From Rhizomys pruinosus (Eukaryota > Chordata > Mammalia > Rodentia > Spalacidae): a stretch of 64,000 nt of DNA. The DNA lies in contig VZQC01006590.1 of the NCBI GenBank assembly GCA_009823505.1, positions 411,431 through 475,430 of the forward strand, written 5' to 3'. This document shows positions 36,903 to 49,243 of this stretch, piece by piece; the first letter of the stretch is position 1, and every line of letters starts with the position of its first letter. Under the pieces are notes generated by a model. It did no database searches. It saw only the letters and a list, made by a program, of their open reading frames with translations, and was not told the DNA's origin. The position numbers were made by a program, and so were the translations under genes.

Positions 36903-37105
36903 AGGTGCCTGCAAGATGACTCTGTGAATAAAGGTGCTTGCTGGGCAAACTCAGTGACTTGAGTTCCATCCCTAGGAACCCATGTGAAGGTGAAAGGCAA
37001 GGAAGGACTCCACAAAGCTGTCCTTTGACCTCCACACCTACACACAGCCCTCCTCCCCATACACATCATGAAGACTAATAATCAATACATTCAGATTTTA
37101 AAATA
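36903..37105 (+). mobile_element. B4-type SINE
   Basis: gtgcctgcaagatgactctg tgaataaaggtgcttgctgg head; gacctccacacctacacaca and an A-rich end at 37100. Confidence 0.75.
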
Positions 37106-37420
37106 GAAAAAAAGAGAAATAGTCCTTTACTTGTTTAAAGATGAACCTGGAATGTGGAGATAAGCAAATAGAAATTTCCAGGAGGATTAGCAGTGTCCTT
37201 TCCTCCTCTTCCTTTCCCTTTGCTTTACTCCCTAGCCTGGTCCTAAACTTCTGAGTTCATAAACACTCCTGGCTCAGCTATAGAATATCACACAAGCACA
37301 TGCTATTGTTACCTCACCCAGGACAGACAAGAAGGCCAGTTTCCATTTCCAGAGATAAACATTTGTTTTGTTGAGTTTTGTTCTACCTTTGGTAACTTCA
37401 TTTCCTGGCAATCATTTTTG
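37106..37420. other. single-copy DNA
   Basis: Nothing recognised. Confidence 0.3.
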
Positions 37421-37568
37421 TTGTTGTTCTTTTTGGGGCAGGGTCCACCTGTAGCCCAAGCTGGCCTGTAACTCATTGTGTAGGCCAAGGTGGCCTTGAA
37501 CTCACAGAGATCTGCCTGCTTCTCTATCCTGAGTGCTGGGATTAAAGGCATGTTCCACCATGCCCCAC
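37421..37568 (-). mobile_element. B1 SINE
   Basis: ggggcagggtccacctgtag, caaggtggccttgaactcac and gctgggattaaaggcatgtt are the complement of B1. Confidence 0.9.
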
Positions 37569-37815
37569 CCTGGCAATCATGTTTTAGTTAAAGTAACCTA
37601 CTTCTCTTGACATCTTCAGCTGTCAGTTAAAAAAGCCATATGTGACCAGTATTAGAGTACTCTGTAGTTGCTCAGGTGAGATTTCTTACTCATTGATAAA
37701 CAATAGACTCCAGCATTTGTTTGTTTGTTTTTTTCCTTTAGTGTTTCACCCTTGGTCTATCTAATCTTTGTGATACAGGAGTCAAAGGCAGCCCAGAAGA
37801 TTAAGTGATAAAAAC

Positions 37816-38400
37816 TGTCATCTAACAAGGTAACTTTGCTTTGTCAAGATGAAAAATAAATCATAACTGAACACAGGAAGAACAACTTTCAGACTAGCCC
37901 AGTTGCAAGAGAGGCATGCCTGATCACCACAAGCCTGGCCAAAGCCCATGGCTGGAGAGGTCATAAGATCCAGGTGGGATGCTCCTACTGTTGTTGTGGT
38001 GAATGGACATAGGTAGAATGGCACATCTGTTTATGTTTATTCTCATAGGCAATGTTGTTCTCAGAAGCCTTAGCAAGAGACACTCCTGTTTGCTGTGGTG
38101 ACAGTTAATGGAGAGACTCACAGCTGTTTAATGTGCAGAGAACAAGTGACCACCAAGTGGTTAGCCCTGAGTGCAACATTTAAATCACCCCTAGGCTCAA
38201 GGAATATCATGCAAGACAGGACATGAAACATGAACTCCTGGAGGATTGTCAGGAGTGCTGTGAGATGCTGGCTTTTGGGCACAGCATGGCTCTTGAACCT
38301 CTAACTCGCAGCAGCAGTAGCTTCATGCACAAAATCTGCATAAGATGGCCACCATCAATATTCTGTCGTGAATGGAGATAGGGTTCCACCCCCCATACAG
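37816..38400 (+). mobile_element. old LINE-1 3'UTR
   Basis: gagactcacagctgtttaat, gcagagaacaagtgaccacc and ctaggctcaaggaatatcat follow the order of old rodent L1 3'UTRs; 45300-45500 is a related copy. Boundaries are loose. Confidence 0.5.
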
Positions 38401-38825
38401 AAATTTAGTGGCTTTGGGGGAGTAAGGGGAGTCGTGTTTCTCAGTGGTATGGCCACTGGTACATTGCCTTTGCTCAAGAATATTTCCCACCCACCACATT
38501 CAATGCATGAATTTGTATGAATAATTCATTTAAATTAATTTAAAGAATCTGTTCTGCTATTGTACATATTCTAGAAAAGAAGTTTTAATAAATCACATAT
38601 CCCCAAGGAACTGTTGTTACTTAGTTCTCAACAGGAATACAGGGTTGGTCTTTCGGGCGAGGGTTAGCAGTTCTCTGTAATTCCATGTGTTTGATTTTTC
38701 ACACTGAAGCATCACTCGTAATCTGTTCATAGTTTTCTGTCAACTACAAAATAGGATATTGATTCCTTAGAATTGAACACAAGGTCACATCTATTAAACA
38801 GAAAATAAGATTGTGTTTATTTAGA
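38401..38825. other. single-copy DNA
   Basis: Nothing recognised. Confidence 0.35.
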
Positions 38826-38968
38826 AGCAAATGTAGTGGGTTATATACCTGTGATCCAAGCACTTATGGGGGTTAGAAGCAGGAGAACTAGAAGTTCAAG
38901 GCCATTCACAATTGTACAGCATCTTTGAGTCTAGCCTGAGCTACTTGAGGCCTTGTATTAAAAAGCCT
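38826..38968 (+). mobile_element. old B1 SINE
   Basis: gtagtgggttatatacctgt, gatccaagcacttatggggg and gttcaaggccattcacaatt; strongly diverged. Confidence 0.6.
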
Positions 38969-39795
38969 AAAGGAAAAAAAATATTATTATACATTTTTTT
39001 GTCTTTTAATGGTTAAAATGTTTTTGAAATTAAAGATGTAGAAATTATCCTAACATGCCAATCTCTGTGAGACAGATGCCAGTCCAGTCTATAAAGAGAG
39101 TTCTAGACCAACAAGGGCAAAAAAGCCAACATAAAAGGCCAAAAATTGTCCTAATGTGTTAAGGTCAAATGTTTAAAACATTTTCATTATGTCTAAAAAG
39201 ATTCTTTTTCTTTAGAATGCATTTCAAAATATAACTCTTTCAGACATCTGTGAGGAAGGTACTAGACACATGAAATTCATAAATGGGAAAACCCTGAAAA
39301 CGAAACATAAGGTCTTTGTGATCAGATAGCATAAATGAGAGAGGTTTTGTAACATGAACCCATTTTGCCCAATGTGGGAAACATAAGTTAGATTCATCGC
39401 TGGTGTGAACCAGACCATGCAAACTTCCAGTAGTTAATATTCCCATTTCTAACACAAGTGCGAAGAACTGATTTGGAAGCACTGGATCCTCTCTGACTTC
39501 AGTTCTCTAGGTATTGGTAATTTTTTACAGCAATAATTGTTATTAGAGAAAGAAAAGGAGGTAAATGGATGGTATTGTAGCTTTAATAGACATAGTTTAA
39601 AAAATGAAATAAAAATTTAGTATGCATATCAAGGGGTGAATGGTTATCTAAAAATTTGTTTAAAGTGCCCCTGTAGATTATGTCTCTCCCTTTGAAAGGG
39701 AGTAATCACATACTGGCTAAATTTTTCTCTATGGACTACCAATCATTAAGTTTTTTAAAAATGTAATCCAAAATCATACCATAAATGTTCATCTG
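38969..39795. other. AT-rich single-copy DNA
   Basis: Nothing recognised. Confidence 0.4.
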
Positions 39796-39945
39796 TGTGC
39801 CATGTGGTAGCTCCAGTTTGTAATCACAGCATTTAGGAGGCTGAGACATGTAGGTTGCCCTGAGTTCCAGGCCAGCCTGGCCTACAGAATGAGACCCTGT
39901 CTGAAAAGAACCACAGAGAAAAAGAAAGAAAGAAAAGAGAAACAA
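39796..39945 (+). mobile_element. B1 SINE
   Basis: tgtgccatgtggtagctcca, gtaatcacagcatttaggag, gttccaggccagcctggcct, then an A/G-rich tail. Confidence 0.82.
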
Positions 39946-40450
39946 CCTTGGTTAACATAGGCAAAGATTGGCCTGCATCAGTGTCATGGTTCTCAGCCTA
40001 AAATGCATTCTCAGGGACTCTTAAGAAATTCTTTTAGCAAGAGCCAGCAATAAAAAAGAGCGGTCTTTTAGGAAAATACCATTAATTAAAAAGGCAAACA
40101 TTTTTAAAGAGTGTGATAAACAAAGCAGGTTGGGACGAGCAGCGTTTGACAGAACAGCAAATAGGGAGCTGCAGAATCCTTTCTGTTGATTTCAGCAACG
40201 TTGTGAGATGATACAAAATGATGACTCAAGAAACAAGCAGCAATGAAGCTCACTTTGAGCCTGACACTTATCGATCCACAAGCAGGCCTCAGTACAAAGT
40301 CTGGCTGATGGCAGCTGAGGATGTCTGTCAAACACAGTTTCATAGTTGGACAGAAGAGGAGAAAATCAACATTGAGTGCAAGATGAGAGTGGGGAAAGGT
40401 CTGTGGGTTTTCTACACGTTTACTCATAAACAGACCGCTCTCATAATGAA
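39946..40450. other. single-copy DNA with overlapping short frames
   Basis: A plus frame at 40218-40460 (80 codons) and a minus frame at 40104-40490 (128 codons) overlap. The minus frame starts inside the B1 that follows, which argues against it. Neither shows a domain I know. Confidence 0.3.
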
Positions 40451-40452
40451 TC

Positions 40453-40572
40453 AGGCTTAGTGGGCAGATGCCGGCCTCCACTCCCAGCACTTGGGAGACT
40501 GAGGCAGGAGGGTCACAATTCTAAGTTCAGCCTGGGCTCTATTCCAAGATCCTGTCTTAAAGCAAAACACTA
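40453..40572 (+). mobile_element. B1 SINE, partial
   Basis: gcttagtgggcagatgccgg, actcccagcacttgggagac and tcctgtcttaaagcaaaaca. Confidence 0.72.
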
Positions 40573-40950
40573 AATCCTACACAGAGAAACAATTCTCTCA
40601 GCTGTCATTCATCACCAGCTCCTCTTTCTTCCCAAAGCTCCATCTTCATTCCCACCACTGTTTGCTGGAACTCGCACCCTGCAGTGTGCTTCCCAGTCTC
40701 ACAGCTGTAGAAGACACCACAGCTCCACAACTCTTGTGTGCTTCATTCTCTGCAAAACCAGGACCACATGGGTGACTCCAGGGTTGACCCTCAGCATAAG
40801 GCTTGCCTGAATAATGGCTGCCATGTCCTCCAAGCACCTTTCTGGGTGACATGAAGTTTATCAATCTGGAAGTAGTCCTGAACATGCAGGGTTCTCTCCT
40901 GACATGATGTCTCCCCAAAAATCTCTAAACTACATTCGTATACTTTGAAC
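40573..40950. other. unclassified, perhaps the repeat seen at 1.0-1.9 kb
   Basis: aaaaccaggaccacatgggt and a GC level above the flanks suggest kinship with 1350-1600, but I cannot align them fully. Confidence 0.25.
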
Positions 40951-41200
40951 CAGTGGTGGCTGTGGCCTTGTGTATTTCAGAAGTAGCCGGCAAGCATGTT
41001 TTCTATTGCTCTGAAGCAAAGCACTGGATCTCACTCTGCCAACATTTGAGATGAGGGTCGCAGCTGCTCACCACAGTCATCATGGAGCCTCCTGAGCCAT
41101 GACTGGTATCCCCTAAAGCTTAGAGCAAAAATAAGCACTTTATCCCTTAAGGGGCTTAGTGATGATGACTATTTTGTCACAGGAACAAGAAAAGTAGCTA
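40951..41200 (+). repeat. rodent medium-copy repeat, 3' part
   Basis: Ends ttttgtcacaggaacaagaa aagtagctaatt, like the end of the copy at 59905-60225 (cacagcacaagaaaagtaac). Confidence 0.55.
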
Positions 41201-41495
41201 ATTCCCTACTGCCCTAATCCACTAGACAAACCAGGCCAGCACATAAAAGCTTGGCTTTTCTTCAAGCCTCATGCCATGGTCAACATGCACTCAATGTCCC
41301 TGACATAACCTTACTGCCATGCCTTTACTGTCCACTTCTGTCTCCTGAACCCTCAGCAGGATAACATTCAAAGCATCCCTTACAGTACATTAAACTGTCA
41401 CACTCCAGATTCTTCCAGCCACATCCTGTGAACTGGTTCTCATGAGTCTCTTAAAATTTCATATACATGTCTATATGTAGAAAATTAATAGATGA
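41201..41495. other. single-copy DNA
   Basis: Nothing recognised. Confidence 0.3.
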
Positions 41496-41787
41496 TAGAG
41501 TAATGGATACATAGATAACAGACAATAAAAGGATAAATGGTTACAGAGATGATAGATACATGATGATTGATAAATGATATATACACATAGATGATAGATG
41601 ATGATTGATAGATTATAAATAGATTATAGATACATAGAGCATAGATAGCTAGAAAGATAGATGATAGATGATAGATAGCTAGAAAGATAAGTGATAGATT
41701 GATAGATGATAGGTAGATATATAGAGGATAGATTATAGATAGATAGCTAGAAAGATAGGTGATAGATTGGTAGATGAGAGATAGATA

Positions 41788-41829
<42 letters not shown>

Positions 41830-42076
41830 GATAAAGAGACTATAGATGATAGCTATATAAATAGATGATAGCTAGATGGATAAACTATAGATAGATGATA
41901 GCTATAAAATAGATGATAGACAGATGTTAAACAGATAGACAGAATATAGATAGAGATAGATCAATAGATAGATGACAGATGGCTAATAGATGATAGATCA
42001 ATGGATGATAAATGAGAGATGATAAATAGATGGATGAGAGATAGATAGAAGATAGATAGATAGATAGATAGATGAG
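41496..42076. repeat. GATA-type tetranucleotide array, about 580 bp, imperfect
   Basis: Dominated by gata, gatg and taga words with scattered breaks. The longest pure stretch is at 41789-41829; another lies at 42052-42072. A weaker gatg/gata trail continues at 42240-42320. Confidence 0.95.
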
Positions 42077-43345
42077 TATTTCCAAAGTACACAATTGAGT
42101 TACACAAAGCAACCCCACAAAAATAAATCCTACCAACAAAGCACTTAGTTTACATTTTGCATTGGCCTGTCTTCATATCTAGCCTCTGCCAAGTATACCA
42201 TCATGCCACCCACAGGAGGCAGGTTAGACATAGTTGTTACATGGTAGAGAGACAGATGATAAAAAGATGGTATATGTGATAGGTAGATGATGGATGCAGG
42301 TAGATGACGGCAGATAGACTGTAGCTGTTTTAACTCATGTCTGATAGACTGGAACTGTTTTAACTCATGTCTGCATTAGAATCAATCGTTGAGATTACTA
42401 GCCCATTGCCACGACACTCTAACCTTCTGCCATCTTGCTCTCTAGATGGCTGATGAGCTCTGTTCTTTATACACAGGGATCTCCACCTTGAAAGTCAACA
42501 CTAAGAAAAGCATTAGTCCTCACTGGGTTACAACACAGACACTGGGTGGGGGGTTGAGTCTTGCAGGGGAACTGTCACTGTAAACAGTCACACTGCTGTG
42601 GATATCATATCCATTTTCAGAATTTCAATGGACCTCAAAGCAAGCTCTTTGATATTCTGGGCTAACATATCCAAATTCTAGTAATAGTACAAATATTAGG
42701 CATTCTCTGTACCTCATTTTCACACACACTTGTAAGAAAAACTACATAGATTTATTAAATGAACAATGAGTTATGTACCTACTGTATGCTAATGTTTGTT
42801 GTGGACAAAAAAAGTCCAAATGGTGAGCAAAATATTGAATTTCAACATCCATTCAAGTAATAAAAGAAAAGATAACGGGGGGGGGCAGATAGAGGCTGAA
42901 CCTCTGCAGAAAGAATGCCCCCCGGTGCAGTTTCAGACTAGGTACTGGGTGCTGGTCCTCAGGAGGCTTTGGAATCAGACTGGAGAGTGAATGTCTGTCT
43001 GCTGTATTAGCAACCTCATGACCACTAGCAGCACTGACTCATCTCTGAACTTCAGTTTCCAGTTCACAAGTTGCTACAAACAACACCAACCATGATTTGT
43101 CCTCAGATAAATGAATGCAACCTATTCATAGAGCTGCCATAAGTAAAGCTAAATATAAGTACTCAATAAAGGGGAGTAAATAATTGTATATCTTCTCATT
43201 TGAAGATTTTCAGTATCTGCGCTACAAATTAAATGCTACATAGAGTTTTAAGAAACACACTGATGAGGATCATTATCTTTTGGTTTGTTTTTTTATTTAA
43301 TTTTGGCTGCAATTTGTTTATTTTAATCTTAAAATTTATAATTTA
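42077..43345. other. single-copy DNA
   Basis: Contains the 30-bp duplication at 42313-42372. No gene recognised. Confidence 0.35.
42313..42372. repeat. 30-bp tandem duplication
   Basis: Units 42313-42342 and 42343-42372 differ at two bases and share ctgttttaactcatgtct. Confidence 0.93.
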
Positions 43346-43662
43346 TCTTAAATTTTATTTGTTTGTATATATGTATGTCTGTGTGGGTTGTGCATGTGAG
43401 GACACAGCTTGAGGGGCAAGAGAGCCAATGGCACAGTTCTGGAAGACAGACAGTGCTGATCCCCAGGGGAACTAGTACCCTCTGAGTGTGGTATGACTTT
43501 AAAAACTTAAAATTTAAGAGTGAGTCTATTTATTCAGATGATTATGATGTTGGGGTAATAATAAACACTGCACATGGCATGATATGTGTATAGGAACTGA
43601 ACTCAGATCCTTCCCTAGAGCAGCAAGTGCTCTTAATCACTGGGCAGTCTCTCCATCCCCTT
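43346..43662 (-). mobile_element. B3-type SINE, expanded or composite
   Basis: tatatgtatgtctgtgtggg at left; gaactgaactcagatccttc and actgggcagtctctccatcc at right. At over 300 bp it exceeds the usual length; 43497-43570 looks like an insert. Confidence 0.6.
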
Positions 43663-44770
43663 AATGATAATTTTATTCAGAGACATGGTAACAATTGCCT
43701 TCGTTGCTAGAAAAAGAAGACCCATGAAAGTATTGAGAAATACATTTCTTAGGAACAAATGTGAATCAAGCTCTATGTGTGCAGCAATCTGTGAAATAAC
43801 CCACTGCTAAACTTTGAACTATACTATTGAAGACAGAAACAAAGTAATATCACATTGAACATTGAGAAATATGCACAAGTGGCTTCTACACAATTGCGTA
43901 AGGAAGATATCTAAGAAAAGCAAAGTCATAACAATAATAAATAGAGTCTTGCTTATATTTGATGAGAATATATATTAATAAAATTCATAATAGTACAGGA
44001 ACCATTTGTTCTCACTGAATGAATCTGCTTTTAATGGTAGAATGAAATTTGCTGCCCCGAAATTTTAAAAGCTTTTCTACCATACATTGATGAATACATT
44101 TTGCTAATGAACAATCTTCAATTCATAAACATGGGATAAAATTTATAATTTTGTATGGAAGTCAAATTAGAGAGACTCATTAAGTCTGCGGAACCAACAC
44201 TGAGTGTTGAATAATTCATCTGCTATTTAACACATTTGTGAAAAATGCAAATTACTTTTATTATTGAGCTCATTTTAATTTTTTTTTGTTTTGTGGAAGG
44301 ATTATATTTTTCTAGTGTGAGACTCCAAAAGTTTAATTGTAAAGTGATTAACATAAAGCTTTAGCTAATTAAATCAACAGAAGGAAACTGAGGGTGACAC
44401 TCGTCTAGGTGCACAAATTAAAGAACTGTCCCATTGCATTAAACAGAGTGCATTTATCACAGATGAACTCTCAGACTGTTAATAAGCTATGACAACAATA
44501 AAGAAGGAAAACAAATCTTTCCATATTGTAGGCAACAGATGTTTTACTTCTAATTTCCTGAGCTACAACTTTTTAATAATTAGAAAGGATTTAAACAATG
44601 TCATCCTTAAGCTATACAAGAATCTAACAGAATAAAAAATTTCTTCCCAGTAAGTTAAGTGGCCTCCCAGAACTTAAACAGACAGAATGCTCAGATGCAT
44701 GCCTAGATTTCTATGGATTGTTTCTCAGGATTAAAGGTTAAAGAATCTATATAAACTGGAGCTGGTAACC
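43663..44770. other. AT-rich single-copy DNA, candidate conserved noncoding segment
   Basis: About 1.1 kb with no SINE, L1 or simple repeat. It is rich in short motifs such as taattaaa, tttaatgg and attaacat. Conservation is untested. Confidence 0.3.
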
Positions 44771-44775
44771 CCACA

Positions 44776-45260
44776 GTCATTTATTTTCTGCATTTAATTT
44801 TTTATTGAACTTTTGCATATTTTATTCAATGCATTTTGATCATGTTTATACCACTTCCCTTATCTACACTTCTCTTATTGCCCTCCCCCGCCAAATTTCT
44901 TGTACTCTGTATGTGTGGTAAAATCTTGTGTCCTCAAGTACCCTTCCACGTATGTACATCCACTGACTCTGGTTAACCTATCTAGAATCACGCATCTAAA
45001 AAACCAACTTTCCTTCTCCAAGCAGCTACCAGGTGCCAATAATTCCTCAGCTAAAGTTGAAGCTTCCAACCCACTGCTATGCTGGAAGTTTGTTTGGCTT
45101 GAGTTTACTTGGGTCTTCTGCCTGCTACTACTATTGATATGTGTTCATATGAATAACATCTCAGCTCTCTTGGAAACTGTTTCATTGTGAGCCTCCACTG
45201 CTTCTGGCTCTTAGAATCTTTCTACCACTCTTCTGCAATGGTCCCCTAAATCCTGGCTTT
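44776..45260 (-). mobile_element. old LINE-1 3' end
   Basis: aattttttattgaacttttg catattttattc followed by accacttcccttatctacac and ccctcccccgcc mirrors the minus-strand end of old rodent L1. Its extent to the right is uncertain. Confidence 0.5.
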
Positions 45261-45725
45261 AATATCACTAATAAGTTTACCTCTCACAATTCATCAAAAT
45301 CTTTCTTCGTGGAACAGAGAGATGCAATTACAAAGTTCCACAACTGGTTAATAGCAGAGAACAGTGTCTGTGAAGTTTTGAGTCCTAAGTGACACATCTA
45401 CAATGCAACCTTTACACCTAAGGCTCAAGGAACATAGCAGAACATGGGACAGAAAGATTATTGAATGCATGTGTTGGCTCTAAACAGTGAAGCTTCATCA
45501 TGCAACAGATGGTTAGTAATCCTGAAAGCCACACCTGGCAAAACCACAGGGAAGGAGACTTCAGAGTACTTAGCCCTGAATAGGACATCTATATTATTCT
45601 CTGAATTTTGACCAGTCATGAGTTTTGAAATAGTCTCATCTGCTACAGAAAGAATCATTTTCAATGTGGGGTAAGAGCTATGTCATCTGTGGATATAGGG
45701 ATAAGTGCTTAAAATATAGTTAGAA
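45261..45725 (+). mobile_element. old LINE-1 3'UTR fragment
   Basis: agcagagaacagtgtctgtg and ctaaggctcaaggaacatag resemble 38130-38215. Orientation is opposite to its neighbour. Confidence 0.4.
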
Positions 45726-45999
45726 ATTCTACTGGTTTAGAAAAATGGCAGTGCCAAGTTTTTCCCCCGCAGGTCTATGACCTCTCTGTTCATGGGTCTT
45801 TGGTTGGTCTCCAGTACTTGGCATGGATTCGCTTCTATTGACCAGGGCTTAAGTCCAATTAGGTAGCTATTTGTTACCAAGAAGATAAAAGTGTCGATAT
45901 TACAGCATTGAGAATATCTTGACAGACCAGTCATGGATGTGATTTTTAAGCTTTACATCTGGGCAGGAACAGGAGGAATGCTCAATGGAATCAGTTCAG

Positions 46000-46053
<54 letters not shown>
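46000..46053. repeat. (TC)n microsatellite
   Basis: About 50 bp of tc dinucleotides with one ctt break near 46010. Confidence 0.95.
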
Positions 46054-46056
<3 letters not shown>

Positions 46057-46217
46057 TTCCTTCTCTCTGTGTCTCTCTGGGTGTTTGTAGCTAATTAATC
46101 TGAGAACAATGATCCATATTATTATTCTCAAAACTATTTAACTTTTACCTGAATTTCATAAAGTACTTGGAGTTTTGTAGCACTATGTATATGTACTGTA
46201 ATAATTAAAAGAAAAGT

Positions 46218-46378
46218 CATGAGCCAGGTGTGGTGGTACACACCTTTAATCCCAACAATCAGGAGGCAGAGGCAGGCAGATCTCTGTGAGTTCAAGGCCA
46301 GCCTGGTCTACAGAGTAAGTTCCAGGCCAGCTGGGGCTACAGGAAGACCCTGTGTCAAAAATACCAAAAAGAAAAATT
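46218..46378 (+). mobile_element. B1 SINE, young-looking
   Basis: gagccaggtgtggtggtaca, gttcaaggccagcctggtct, ggaagaccctgtgtcaaaaa. Confidence 0.93.
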
Positions 46379-47020
46379 AAAAAGAAAATCAGGAATTTGA
46401 ACAGGGAGTGGGGTGGGGGTGGTGCGGAGAGCAGAAATTAGTAGGGATGGAGGAGGGAAGGGAGGAAACTATGTGGATACAGGACTCATAGAAAAGTCTA
46501 AAAACTTTTAAAGGTCACGTAAAGTATTATGTGTTGTTAAGCAGAATAACAACCAGGCAAATTTCATTTGAGAATTTTGAATATTTTATCTTTATCTTAA
46601 TTCATTTTAGAAACTTTGATTTATAAATTTCCCTACCTTCATTCTTTCCCTGCTTCCTGGTGGCCACTGTGCTGAATATTATTAACTCTGTGTGATAAAC
46701 AGACATCATTTTTACCTATCATTGTTACAACAATTTTAACAATTCCCCAAAGATAATCTTTGAAAAGTATGAATGCAGACTTAGCATGGATAATCTTAAG
46801 CTAAAAGTTCCTCAGATTTACAAATATTGTCAGAAGATATTCTTTTTCTTACATTGTCATGTTCTGGACAAATAAATTCTTTTTAATGCATTTATTTGCA
46901 TTTTGTAGGAAATACTAACTCATTCTGATATGACTGGTACCTACTACTCAGCTTAGCTAATTAATGAAGTGTACTCAAAATTATTTAATCTCTACCAAAA
47001 TCCAGTAAATCAAAAGTTGA
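46379..47020. other. single-copy DNA
   Basis: A purine-rich stretch at 46400-46460, otherwise nothing recognised. Confidence 0.35.
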
Positions 47021-47022
47021 AA

Positions 47023-47165
47023 ACAAGCTGGACATGGATACCTTTAATCACAGAATCCATGGGTCAGGACCAAAGGGATCTCTGTGGGTGCAAAGATAAC
47101 CTGGTCCACATAGGGAATTCTAGGCCAGTTGAGACTTCTGGGAGATCCTGTCCCAAAATAAATCA
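47023..47165 (+). mobile_element. old B1 SINE
   Basis: aagctggacatggatacctt, gggatctctgtgggtgcaaa and ggagatcctgtcccaaaata. Confidence 0.72.
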
Positions 47166-48252
47166 AAACCAAACAACTTAGAAAAAAAGAGAGAACCATA
47201 GCTGTATAAGCCTGTTTGCTGTTCTGTAATAGCACAAGTCTTCATTCAATGACAAAAGGATAATGTAACTCACGGTAATGTCAAAAGAGGCCATTTTAGT
47301 ATTTCACATAATTAAATACCGTGGGTCCATATCTACAAAATCTACTGCTCTGATTCTTGTCGTTGCAATGAGGTCTTTGGAAATATAAATTGAAACTCAT
47401 TGAAGAACAATTAATGTTCCAAGTTGCAAGTACTTTACGGGTTATTAATGTAAAATACTATAAAAATTAAATTTAAAACAAAAATATTCAGTTATGTTCT
47501 ATGTGTCTACACTATTGGCTCAACAATCTGACTTCCCTCCAATTCTTAATTTAATGAAAAAAACACACTTTCTAATTTATGTAATGCAGCATAATACATT
47601 AATATGCACTCTATTATTTTTAACTTTATTGAGTATCAGAGAGATAGCATGGCATTCCATAAATAGAAATCAAGGTCCCTGTGTTTGAAAGGCACGATCT
47701 CGGTTTGAAATCTTGGTGCTAATTTATAACTTCAGAAAGGACAAGATATCTACATTTCCAAAGTCCTTTTACTTACAATTAAGTATACAATTCAATATAT
47801 TTAATAATAGGAAAATGTGCATTCAAATTTATATGACCAATTCCTGAAAAACGAAATCAAGCCACACTCCTGTCTGTCATTTTTGAGACATCACCACAAA
47901 ATTCCAAAGAAAAATAATATTTGTGTTTTGAATTTTCCTTTTTCTTTCTCCCAATCTAATAGATGCTCATAGGACTAATAGATGCAAGACTCTACTGGTA
48001 GAATAAAAGCCACCAGATAAAGGCCCTGGGCTGAGCTCCTAGAAAGAATATTCCAGAAGTCCCTGGCCTCCACTGTGACCATGCAAGGCCTGAAATGACT
48101 TCATCAAACTGCTCATCACATGGGCTAAATGCTCTCTTGTTGAAGCCTCTGTTCAGACTTCCTTCTTTCTTGTAGCTTCAATGACCCAGTTAGGAACCAT
48201 GAGTCCAAACACCTCTGAATCTCATTTTCTTCATCCATAAAGTAAGTGTGCT
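47166..48252. other. AT-rich single-copy DNA
   Basis: Nothing recognised in 1.1 kb. Confidence 0.4.
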
Positions 48253-48592
48253 TATCACTAACTTTTCTGTTGTTGTGATAAAACACTGTGACCAAGGGAG
48301 CTTGGAGAAGAAAGAGTTTATTTGGTTTATAGTTCAGAAGGTTAAATAATGGTGGGGGAGTTGGGGCATCAGAATAGAGAGCAGAGTGATCGCACCTTCA
48401 AGTGGGCACAGGAAGCAGAGAAAGCCAGACTGCAAGTGTGCATGGCTGTATACTCTCAAAGCCCACACCCAGTGATATGCTTCCTCCAGCATGGCCACAC
48501 ATCCTAAAACCTCCAAAACAGCACTGCCAACTGGGGATAAAATTTGGAACCCAGGGATCACATTCTCATTCAAACTCTCACAGTGTGTAACT
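48253..48592 (-). repeat. rodent medium-copy repeat
   Basis: cttttctgttgttgtgataa at left, cttcctccagcatggccaca in the middle and cattctcattcaaactctca at right match the copy at 12236-12685 without its GA array. Confidence 0.65.
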
Positions 48593-49016
48593 GGTGTTAT
48601 TTCATACAATTGTTGAGGTGAAATTACATAGAAAAAAACACAAGAACAAATTATTAAAATACATATCACAGAATTTGCATTTAATTTATTATTTTTATAT
48701 ATTTAAAGGTGGGGTGTTTCATATTATTGTCATCTTTTGTTTTACAACAGACAAAATAAGTTAGATATTTAGATATTTAAAGACATATTTATACATTTTG
48801 TTGTATTGTTATAGAGCTTTCATTTTCAAATCTTGCAACATATTTAATGGTAAATTAAAAGGCAATCTATATGTGTCTTTGCTATATTTGGGAGGATACA
48901 CAATATGTTCCCCTAAAAGGATTTAATTTTTCAAATGTATCAGATGGTAGGACATTGAGATGCCTGTTACTGAGCTCCTAACCTCAAATCAAATTACAGG
49001 ACAGAATTGTTTAATT
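48593..49016. other. AT-rich single-copy DNA
   Basis: Nothing recognised. Confidence 0.35.
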
Positions 49017-49017
49017 A

Positions 49018-49116
49018 AGGGCTGGAGAGATGGCTCAGCAGTTAAGAGCACTGACTGCTCTTGCAGAGGACTCAGGTTCGATTCCCAGCACCCACTTGGT
49101 GACTAAGAACCATCTT
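49018..49116 (+). mobile_element. B2 SINE, 5' part only
   Basis: Starts agggctggagagatggctca gcagttaagagcactgactg, B box caggttcgattcccagc, and breaks off after gactaagaaccatctt at the B1 start. Confidence 0.9.
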
Positions 49117-49243
49117 GGGCCAGGCGTGGTACACACCTGTAATCCCAGCACTAGAGAGGCAGAGGCAGGTGGATCTCTGTGAGTTCAAGGCCAGCCTGGT
49201 CTACATAGCAAGCTCCAGGCCAGCTGGGACTAAAGGGAGACCC
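49117..49243 (+). mobile_element. B1 SINE without tail
   Basis: gggccaggcgtggtacacac to ctaaagggagaccctatg. The usual poly(A) is missing, and L1 sequence follows directly. Confidence 0.9.

Noticed and set aside
40104..40490. 128-codon minus frame
   Set aside because: It begins within a B1 SINE and overlaps an opposite frame; no known domain.
41496..42076. CRISPR-like array of short repeats and spacers
   Set aside because: The repeats are contiguous tetranucleotides without spacers, and the genome is rodent.
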